Below are positions 1 to 4,525 of a stretch of 5,581 nt of DNA, in pieces. The notes beneath the pieces were generated by a model, which saw only the letters and a list, made by a program, of their open reading frames with translations, ran no database searches and was not told the origin of the DNA. Position 1 is the stretch's first letter. The number at the start of each line of letters is the position of its first letter. The position numbers and the translations under genes are program-made. Origin of the DNA: Micrococcales bacterium (lineage in GTDB: Bacteria; Actinomycetota; Actinomycetes; S36-B12; UBA5976); assembly GCA_024640585.1 (NCBI GenBank), contig JAHEEQ010000123.1, positions 1 to 5,581 on the forward strand, in the 5' to 3' direction.

Positions 1-215
1 GCTTTGGAGTCCTTGACCGTTAGGGTGGCAAGTACAAACCAATCGTTAGTGCCAATCTCCATTAAGTGACTGGTGGTTGCATCTAGTAGCCAGTAGCACT
101 CAGCGTTGTCGGCAAGGTATTTAGCACCATCTGTGATGAGATGCTTGCGTGAAATTCGATAGTAGCGCTCAGTGCCAATGAATTGGCAGAGAACGGTGGG
201 ATCAAAGTTTTTCAT
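1..215 (-). CDS. DUF6876-like protein, N-terminal part (runs off window start)
   Basis: The first 71 codons of a minus-strand gene are present; the 3' part lies before base 1. The protein begins MKNFDPTVLCQFIGTERYYR and continues with ITDGAKYLADNAECYWLLD and a WFVLATLTV segment. From memory of the family, the QF-x-GT-x-x-x-YR start, the TDGAKYLA box and the aromatic YWLLD box match DUF6876 proteins, small proteins of unknown function common on plasmids and genomic islands. I know of no enzymatic role. The start at 215 is forced, because an in-frame TAA lies four codons upstream with no other start codon between. No Shine-Dalgarno sequence is visible before this ATG, and a hairpin lies just upstream at 227-258, so expression may depend on read-through from the 112-residue gene or on a promoter I cannot see. 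The family call is by eye; that the region is coding is more certain. Confidence 0.75.
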   Translation of the reverse strand, partial: MKNFDPTVLCQFIGTERYYRISRKHLITDGAKYLADNAECYWLLDATTSHLMEIGTNDWFVLATLTVKDSK

Positions 216-226
216 AGTCGTAAATT

Positions 227-258
227 AAGAAGGGGATGCAGTTGCATCCCCCTTTCTT
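227..258 (-). terminator. Hairpin between the two minus-strand genes, probable intrinsic terminator
   Basis: GGGGATGCA (232-240) and TGCATCCCC (243-251) form a perfect 9-bp stem with a 2-nt turn. The stem can extend through AAGAA (227-231) and TTCTT (254-258) across a 2-nt bulge. On the minus strand it follows the stop codon of the 263-601 gene and is followed by TTCTTAATTT, an interrupted T-rich run. It may end most of the upstream transcript and leave limited read-through into the DUF6876-like gene. A very tight two-base loop is unusual for a terminator, so a protein-binding palindrome is the alternative. Confidence 0.55.
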
Positions 259-262
259 GTTG

Positions 263-601
263 TTAGGCTTTGGCTGGTTTCAGCTTGCAAAGCTTGTCGA
301 CTAAGTCCATCACTGCGGCATCCCCTGTTTCAATCAGTAGGGCAATGCGTCGCATGGTGAGACGTGACTTTTGTTTGTTCGCAACCGATAGGTCTCGCAA
401 AACATCTGAGGGGAGATGTCCACCTGCTGATAGTTTGGACTTAACCAGTTCCGTGTTCATGCGGATGGTTTTGTCGTAAACCGCAAGGGCTCCATCTACT
501 TCTGCAAGGGTGAGTGAACGGATGCTCTTCTCGTCAGAAGTGCGGCGGCTTTTGATTTGCTCTTCTGGTTGGGTTGTGGTAGTTGTGCTTTGGTCAGTCA
601 T
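263..601 (-). CDS. Hypothetical protein, 112 residues, first gene of the leftward operon
   Basis: I do not recognise this protein. It begins MTDQSTTTTTQPEEQ, a Thr/Gln-rich and probably disordered leader, followed by a charged and mostly helical body (LTLAEVDGALAVYDKTIRMN, then SDVLRDLSVANKQKSRLTMR) and a short basic tail ending KLKPAKA. There is no signal peptide, membrane segment or cysteine motif. The ATG at 601 is chosen over an in-frame ATG at 691 because GGAG lies 8 bases upstream of it, the -10 box at 651-656 lies upstream of it, and the 691 start would overlap the palindrome and promoter. It is transcribed divergently from the replication gene, and the DUF6876-like gene follows after a 47-bp gap holding a hairpin. 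Size, charge and position next to a replication gene would suit a small regulator or copy-control partner, but nothing in the sequence proves this. Confidence 0.72.
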   Translation of the reverse strand: MTDQSTTTTTQPEEQIKSRRTSDEKSIRSLTLAEVDGALAVYDKTIRMNTELVKSKLSAGGHLPSDVLRDLSVANKQKSRLTMRRIALLIETGDAAVMDLVDKLCKLKPAKA

Positions 602-613
602 GAGGTTTCTCCA

Positions 614-626
614 AGTGAATTTCACT
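614..626. promoter_or_regulatory. Short palindrome in the 5' leader of the 112-residue gene
   Basis: AGTGAA-T-TTCACT is a perfect 6+1+6 inverted repeat between the predicted -10 box (651-656) and the ribosome binding site of the 263-601 gene. Its position would suit an operator or a small RNA hairpin. The half-site AGTGAA recurs at 715-720 and 748-753 in the same intergenic region. Confidence 0.3.
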
Positions 627-650
627 CGCAACATGCGGGTGACCAAAGTA

Positions 651-678
651 ATAATATTCAGCGAGATGCGTATGTGAA
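651..678 (-). promoter_or_regulatory. Predicted sigma70-type promoter for the leftward operon
   Basis: Read on the minus strand, TTCACA (673-678) matches the -35 consensus at 5 of 6 positions and TATTAT (651-656) matches the -10 consensus at 5 of 6, with a 16-bp spacer. Transcription would start near 644, leaving about 40 bases of leader before the ATG at 601. The -35 box adjoins the 18-bp element repeated at 4448-4465, and the 22-bp palindrome lies just beyond it. Confidence 0.55.
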
Positions 679-695
679 CCGTTTTGTGCAATCTG
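662..695 (-). repeat. Copy 1 of a 34-bp promoter-linked element (inverted relative to copy 2)
   Basis: On the minus strand this reads CAGATTGCACAAAACGGT, then 10 bp, then ATCTCG. Copy 2 (4448-4481, plus strand) reads CAGACCGCACAAAACGGT, then 10 bp, then ATCTCG. The 18-bp block matches at 16 of 18 positions, and 25 of all 34 positions match. In both copies the block ends at the first base of the predicted -35 box and ATCTCG falls in the -35/-10 spacer, so the element has the same geometry relative to a promoter each time. Likely a shared regulator-binding site; a recombination site is possible. Confidence 0.55.
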
Positions 696-713
696 TATCA
701 CTAGTGATACAGA
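692..713. promoter_or_regulatory. Perfect 22-bp palindrome between divergent genes, probable operator
   Basis: The bases 692-713 are a perfect palindrome with no spacer, centred between 702 and 703; the right half is CTAGTG followed by ATACAGA after the central pair. It lies about 90 bp before the replication gene and 14 bp upstream of the leftward -35 box, overlapping the shared element by 4 bp. A weak rightward promoter (TTGTGC at 684-689, GATACA at 706-711, 16-bp spacer) would be covered by it. The likeliest role is an operator for a dimeric repressor of the replication gene, the leftward operon, or both. The binding protein is not identified. Confidence 0.6.
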
Positions 714-740
714 GAGTGAAAAGGGGTGTACGAAAAATCG

Positions 741-758
741 AAAATTTAGTGAAATTTT
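741..758 (+). promoter_or_regulatory. AT-rich inverted repeat just upstream of the replication gene
   Basis: AAAATTT (741-747) and AAATTTT (752-758) pair perfectly around the 4-base loop AGTG. It ends 23 bp before the ATG at 782. It could be a second operator or an RNA hairpin in the leader. An AT-only 7-bp stem is weak, and the run of A and T around it could produce this by chance. Confidence 0.25.
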
Positions 759-781
759 TGCCCTGAAGTTGATTGCAGATA

Positions 782-3721
782 ATGCAACTTAATGCATCAA
801 GCCCTTCGTTGACTACCCAAATGCCATCCACCACCGAGATACCAACTACCACGAAGTTGATGAAAGTTACTCTCGTCGATCCTAGAGATGGGGGCGGGCT
901 AGGGGAAAAGTCACTTTCTCTAGATGAAGTCGGAAAGCAATTAAAGGCGGGGCGAGGAGTTGCGTATCTGTTCAGTCACGAAAGTAGAAAACTCAAATAC
1001 TTCTTGAGTGCTGAATTTATCGCATTGCAGATAAATGAAGGTATCCCAATAGATGCAATGCTCACTAACACTTGGGTTAAGCAAATCGGGGGAGTAGTTT
1101 GCTCTGCATCGAAGTCACCAGCAAGCACAACATACCTTTGGGTCATTCGATTGCCTAGAACAATCACAGATGCCAATGAGCTGACATGGTGTAGACGAGC
1201 ACTAGCGAACTACTTCCAGCTAAACCTCAAAGTGGACGATGAATTTTCACCAGTCTACGTAGACGGAGCAAGACTCACAAAGGTAGTGATTGATAGATCC
1301 ATGAGCGAGGATCTATTGAACTTTCTTATTGAAGATGGTCAAAAGGAAGCTGTTTCAGATACTGTAGCGAATGCAAAACATCCAGCGGCGATAGTTTCTG
1401 CTGCAAGTCTGCATCCTTCTCAAGTCTTCGTTACATCAACTGGTGATGAAGTAAGGCTTGATGAAATTTCAAAAAATACGTCTGTACGTTGCCCTTTCCA
1501 TAGTGGCGGAAGCAATAACTCATTCGTAAGTCGAAACAACCTCGGAAAGGCATACCACTACTGCTCAACTTGCAATAAAACAAGGTGGGAGAGTGGTGGT
1601 TCTGCCAGCATCTTTTCAAGTGACGCCTTTGAGGATCAGTTGGTTTCACTTGCAGAGCAAAGTAAACAGCATGGCACACCAATTGAAAAGCTAGATGGGT
1701 TACGACCTTTCATTGAAGATCGATCAAATATTCCAGTTAAAGCAATTGAGATTCAATCGAACCGTTACCTAATGGTTCAGACTTTGAATGAGGGTATTAC
1801 CTTTATCAAGAGTGGAAAGGGAACTGGAAAAACCGAAGCTGTAGGTCGAATTTTGAGGCAGGAGAAAGGGTTCGGTTCAGTCCTGCTGATTGGGCATCGT
1901 CAGTCTTTAATTCGTAATTTATCCATGCGACTGGGTTTGCATTGCTATTTAGATGACCAGAATTCCAAACCGTCCGAATTGGCGAAAAAGAGATACGGAG
2001 TTTGTCTTGATAGCTTGATGAAGGTGGATGGAACGAGGTACGACTTAATAGTCATTGATGAAGTTGAGCAGGTTCTTGCCCATTTTCTATCTGAGACTAT
2101 GGCTGATTCAACATTAAAAATCTTCAATGTTTTTAAGCAATTGATTGCGAATGCAAGCAGAGTTGTAGTGATGGATGCAGATTTAGGGTGGACTTCGTTT
2201 CTCACTCTTGTCGGCATGAGGATGCCTGAAGATCGTTCTGCTCATTCCGTTCAGTTTGTTGTAAATACATGGAAACCTAGTGGGAAATTTATCGACTTAT
2301 ATGCACGCAAAGAGCACTTAATCGGTAAGTTGATTGAGTGTTTAGAGGCAAAGAAAAGAGTATTTGTCGCTTCAAATTCAAAAGCTGAAATCGAAAGATT
2401 GGTGCACGGCATCAAGCAGCATTGGAGTGAGTCTGGTGCAGATCCGATACGCTTAATCGCTATTACGTCTGAAAATTCGGTTCAGCGGAGTGTGCAGGCT
2501 TTTATAGGTGATATCAAGAACGAAATTTTGAAGTACGACCTTGTTCTCTCCTCGCCGTCAATGAGCACAGGAGTCGATATTAGTTTTGATTTTGGTGAAG
2601 CAAAAGTTGATGCAGTGTTTGGATTGTTCGAAACACGAATAAACATACACACTGAGATCGATCAGCAAATATCCCGAGTTCGAAATCCGAAAGAGGTTGG
2701 TGTTTGGATTTCCCCTGCAAGATTCAATTTCGAAACTCAATTCGAAGTGGTTCGTTCGGATGCGCTTCGTTCAAAGTTGACCAATGTTGTTGTTCCACTT
2801 GTTGATTTGATAGAGGGAACGGATTTCAGATATCTCACTAGCGAATTCCTGTCGTTAGCGACATTGGTAACTGTGGGACGTAGATCATCTATAAACGCAC
2901 TGCGAAACAACTTTATCGAATACAAGCGGCGACAAGGTGTGTCTATCACACCAATTGTTAAGAATGAGGAGCAAATTCGTGACGGTGCATCTCTATCTGA
3001 TTGGGGTAGGCAGCTATCTGAGGATGCTTTCAATCAGTCGATTCTGACTGCTGATTCAATCACCTTTGATGCTTTCAAACGAATCAATCAGAAAATCAAG
3101 TTAGACCCAAATGATGTTTCGCTTCAGGAGAGAAAAGCAGCCTACAGACATTCATTGGAGTGGTTTTATCTAGAGCCTGTAACTAAAGCCTTGCTTGAGA
3201 TTGATGATCGTAGGATGTTTCGAAGAAAGATGAATCGTTTCTATCGACTAACTCATCCGACCTTGCTAACTAAGCTTAGTAAGGGTGTAAGCGCAGCGAT
3301 GAATGCCGCAGGGGTCCAGGGCTTGTCAATTCGTCGAGTTGGTGATTCTGATCTTTATTTGTTGAAGTATTTATTTAGTTTGTGCCCATTTGTGCACAAA
3401 GGTAGCTTTTTTTCAACAATGGAATTTAGCACGCACGATTTGAAAAACTTTGGGATGCACTGCAAGAAACTCAAGCAAGTGATCGAAGGGCAACTTGATC
3501 TTGTCGTTCGAACCGATATCGAAAAAAAACCAGTTTCCCAACTCAAACAGTTGCTTCGCTACATTGGCTTAGACCTAGTTAATGTTCGAGCCGCCGTGCA
3601 TAAAGGGGAAAAGACCTATTTGTATAAATTGGACGCTGAAGCATTGGCAGTCGCAATGGGCGTTTCCCAGTTGATCCAAATTCGGATGGAGTGCATGGAG
3701 ATCGATGAGGATAACGAATAG
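782..3721 (+). CDS. Replication initiation protein: primase-like region, CHC2-type zinc finger, SF2 helicase
   Basis: Likely a plasmid or phage-type replication initiator that unwinds origin DNA. Numbered from the ATG at 782 (979 residues), it has: a Thr/Ser-rich leader (1-25); a region resembling archaeo-eukaryotic primases (about 55-190), where FIALQINEG (79-87) sits where the metal-binding D-x-D is expected and RLPRTITD (123-130) and VDGAR (160-164) match later family boxes; a DnaG-like zinc finger C237-x2-H240-x20-C261-x2-C264; and an SF2 helicase with Walker A GKGTGKT (345-351), Walker B DEVEQ (426-430), MDAD (464-467), SSPSMSTGVDI (590-600) and arginine-finger box QQISRVR (628-634). The helicase motifs resemble herpes UL9-like and CyRepA1-type origin-binding helicases. 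Residues from about 650 are unassigned. The start is uncertain: a TGA at 770-772 bounds it, TTG at 773 and ATG at 782 are both possible, and neither has a good ribosome binding site. A later start at 860 would remove only the Thr-rich leader. Confidence 0.85.
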   Translation: MQLNASSPSLTTQMPSTTEIPTTTKLMKVTLVDPRDGGGLGEKSLSLDEVGKQLKAGRGVAYLFSHESRKLKYFLSAEFIALQINEGIPIDAMLTNTWVKQIGGVVCSASKSPASTTYLWVIRLPRTITDANELTWCRRALANYFQLNLKVDDEFSPVYVDGARLTKVVIDRSMSEDLLNFLIEDGQKEAVSDTVANAKHPAAIVSAASLHPSQVFVTSTGDEVRLDEISKNTSVRCPFHSGGSNNSFVSRNNLGKAYHYCSTCNKTRWESGGSASIFSSDAFEDQLVSLAEQSKQHGTPIEKLDGLRPFIEDRSNIPVKAIEIQSNRYLMVQTLNEGITFIKSGKGTGKTEAVGRILRQEKGFGSVLLIGHRQSLIRNLSMRLGLHCYLDDQNSKPSELAKKRYGVCLDSLMKVDGTRYDLIVIDEVEQVLAHFLSETMADSTLKIFNVFKQLIANASRVVVMDADLGWTSFLTLVGMRMPEDRSAHSVQFVVNTWKPSGKFIDLYARKEHLIGKLIECLEAKKRVFVASNSKAEIERLVHGIKQHWSESGADPIRLIAITSENSVQRSVQAFIGDIKNEILKYDLVLSSPSMSTGVDISFDFGEAKVDAVFGLFETRINIHTEIDQQISRVRNPKEVGVWISPARFNFETQFEVVRSDALRSKLTNVVVPLVDLIEGTDFRYLTSEFLSLATLVTVGRRSSINALRNNFIEYKRRQGVSITPIVKNEEQIRDGASLSDWGRQLSEDAFNQSILTADSITFDAFKRINQKIKLDPNDVSLQERKAAYRHSLEWFYLEPVTKALLEIDDRRMFRRKMNRFYRLTHPTLLTKLSKGVSAAMNAAGVQGLSIRRVGDSDLYLLKYLFSLCPFVHKGSFFSTMEFSTHDLKNFGMHCKKLKQVIEGQLDLVVRTDIEKKPVSQLKQLLRYIGLDLVNVRAAVHKGEKTYLYKLDAEALAVAMGVSQLIQIRMECMEIDEDNE

Positions 3722-3747
3722 ATTTTTTATTAATTTATATAAAAAAT
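3722..3747 (+). terminator. AT-only hairpin directly after the replication gene
   Basis: ATTTTTTAT (3722-3730) and ATAAAAAAT (3739-3747) are a perfect 9-bp inverted repeat around an 8-base loop, starting one base after the stop codon. It lies between convergent genes, so a bidirectional terminator is a natural reading, but a stem with no G or C is weak. The following run to about 3780 is also very AT-rich and could instead be an easily melted segment near an origin. Confidence 0.3.
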
Positions 3748-3821
3748 AATTTTGTTATCTTTTTAGGTTGTTTTAATGTTGATTTGAAAGTTTGGAGAGT
3801 CATTTGGTATTTAGTTTGACA

Positions 3822-4001
3822 TTAAATCCGAAAAGTGGTCGAAACTGGAATACACACTATTAGCATCCCACTCCCTTCTTGGTACTCAATTGGTAGGCTT
3901 GTTTTGGTTGATTTTCTAATCTCTTGGATCAGTCGTTCTTTACCTATAAAGTTACCCTCTTGTTTAGTTATTTTCTTGAGCCAATCTTTGATAGTGTTCA
4001 T
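3822..4001 (-). CDS. Small hypothetical protein, 59 residues, convergent with the replication gene
   Basis: Unrecognised. It begins MNTIKDWLKKITKQEG, continues with a basic, probably helical stretch (GKERLIQEIRKSTK), and ends in a hydrophobic strand-like segment GMLIVCIPVSTTFRI. The ATG at 4001 is chosen over an in-frame ATG at 4082 because AAGGAA lies 6 bases upstream, a strong ribosome binding site; the longer start would translate through the 4041-4063 hairpin. It ends 100 bp from the stop of the replication gene, with an AT-rich stretch between. No partner gene on the same strand is clear. The small size and basic charge would suit a DNA-binding or plasmid-maintenance peptide, but no family motif supports this. 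The good ribosome binding site is the main reason to call it. Confidence 0.55.
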   Translation of the reverse strand: MNTIKDWLKKITKQEGNFIGKERLIQEIRKSTKTSLPIEYQEGSGMLIVCIPVSTTFRI

Positions 4002-4040
4002 TTCGTTTCCTTGGTTTTTCCTGACTGCATTTCGAAGGCA

Positions 4041-4063
4041 CAACTTGCCTACACGGCAAGTTG
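4041..4063. promoter_or_regulatory. Perfect 9-bp inverted repeat upstream of the 59-residue gene
   Basis: CAACTTGCC (4041-4049) and GGCAAGTTG (4055-4063) pair perfectly around TACAC. It lies 40 bp upstream of the ATG at 4001 on the minus strand, where an operator or a leader hairpin would be expected. It could equally be a recombinase-binding inverted repeat, since the recombinase genes begin less than 500 bp away. No run of T follows on either strand, so it is not a standard terminator. Confidence 0.45.
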
Positions 4064-4111
4064 GCGAGGTCTGACTACGCATCCCATCGGCACTACTTCA
4101 GCAGAGCAACT

Positions 4112-4234
4112 TCATAAGAAGTAAGGGCGGTCAGGCGGTCTCCTTTTACACTCCGACTTAACTGGCGGCAACGCACTGACTACCCTGAAGCAATACGTCA
4201 GTCGTTTGATGGTTGTTGTTTTTTCCAGAGCCAT
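4112..4234 (-). CDS. Doubtful small reading frame, 40 residues
   Basis: This minus-strand frame reads MALEKTTTIKRLTYCFRVVS and ends RRPPDRPYFL: basic, with two cysteines, and not recognised. The only support is AGAGGGG ending 6 bases before the ATG at 4234. That GGGG forms one arm of the 4241-4255 hairpin, so if the gene is real its ribosome binding site could be masked. Against it: it is short, and the opposite strand is also open here, so either may be chance or the region may be a structured RNA or DNA site. Confidence 0.22.
   Translation of the reverse strand: MALEKTTTIKRLTYCFRVVSALPPVKSECKRRPPDRPYFL
4170..4206. other. Imperfect 10-bp inverted repeat with a 16-base loop
   Basis: AACG (4170-4173) plus ACTGAC (4175-4180) pairs with GTCAGT plus CGTT (4197-4206), with one bulged base at 4174 and loop 4181-4196. 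It lies in the gene-poor stretch before the recombinase operon. It could be part of a structured RNA or a recombinase-binding site; nothing in the sequence decides between them. Confidence 0.35.
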
Positions 4235-4240
4235 CTTCGT

Positions 4241-4259
4241 CCCCTCTTGAAGGGGTTTT
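4241..4259 (+). terminator. Small G/C hairpin followed by four T, possible weak terminator
   Basis: CCCCT (4241-4245) and AGGGG (4251-4255) form a 5-bp stem around CTTGA, followed by TTTT. On the plus strand this could end a short transcript made from the 4060-4240 stretch. On the minus strand the same hairpin contains the only ribosome-binding-like sequence of the doubtful 40-residue frame. The stem is short, so confidence is low. Confidence 0.3.
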
Positions 4260-4447
4260 CAATCATTTTGGTTGTCCCGATCTCGCCATACCTGCCTGTG
4301 CCAATGGTGATCCTTGATGGACTTGGTTCATGTAGTTATTTATATGCGTGTGCTGTTCAGGATGCTTTGAAGCTCAAACTCCCGACTGGTTATGGAATAG
4401 ATAAAAAATAATCAGTCATCACAAGCTATTGATTTAAAAGGGAAAAG
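4260..4447. other. Gene-poor stretch before the recombinase promoter
   Basis: No gene is supported here. The plus strand is open in one frame from 4118 to a TAA at 4412, but its only ATG (4304) gives 35 residues and lacks a ribosome binding site. ATAAAAAATAAT at 4401-4412 is an exact 12-bp copy of 3739-3750. From about 4400 the DNA becomes AT-rich toward the recombinase promoter. I see no tRNA or other RNA gene. Confidence 0.5.
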
Positions 4448-4481
4448 CAGACCGCACAAAACGGTGTTCAAAAATATCTCG
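4448..4481 (+). repeat. Copy 2 of the 34-bp promoter-linked element, upstream of the recombinases
   Basis: On the plus strand this reads CAGACCGCACAAAACGGT, then 10 bp, then ATCTCG, matching copy 1 (662-695, minus strand) at 25 of 34 positions, including 12 consecutive bases and the final six. It sits just upstream of and within the predicted recombinase promoter, as copy 1 does for the leftward operon. I found no third copy in the window. Confidence 0.55.
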
Positions 4482-4493
4482 TTTTATTAAAAT
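4465..4493 (+). promoter_or_regulatory. Predicted promoter of the recombinase operon
   Basis: TAAAAT (4488-4493) matches the -10 consensus at 5 of 6 positions. The -35 box is poor (TGTTCA, 4465-4470, 3 of 6) with a 17-bp spacer, which would fit a promoter that needs an activator. Alignment with the leftward promoter through the shared element places both boxes at nearly the same positions. Transcription would start near 4500, leaving a leader of about 25 bases with GGGATGG as ribosome binding site. An alternative -10 (TATAAC, 4509-4514) would leave almost no leader. Confidence 0.4.
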
Positions 4494-4525
4494 TAAAGTA
4501 CGCATTTTTATAACGGGATGGTCGT

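Noticed and set aside
602..691. Longer version of the 112-residue protein starting at 691
   Set aside because: The extension would run through the predicted promoter and leader palindrome, while the ATG at 601 has GGAG at proper spacing.
3388..3402. TTTGTGCACAAAGG palindromic stretch as a third copy of the shared element
   Set aside because: It matches only GCACAAA, lacks ACGGT and ATCTCG, and lies inside the replication gene.
3835..4074. Plus-strand 79-codon frame with a GTG start
   Set aside because: No ribosome binding site, and it lies opposite the 59-residue gene, which has a strong one.
4198..4266. Minus-strand 22-codon frame MIENPFKRGRRWLWKKQQPS
   Set aside because: Too short, no clear ribosome binding site, and overlaps the slightly better supported 40-codon frame.
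4118..4412. Plus-strand frame open for 98 codons, ending in TAA at 4412
   Set aside because: No ATG until 4304, no ribosome binding site at any ATG, GTG or TTG in it, and no recognisable protein motif; an open run of this length can arise by chance.
4002..4525. tRNA gene, integron attC site or Xer dif site in the gene-poor region
   Set aside because: No cloverleaf with a TpsiC-like box on either strand, no GTTRRRY/RYYYAAC pair, and no pair of 11-bp arms around a 6-bp centre.
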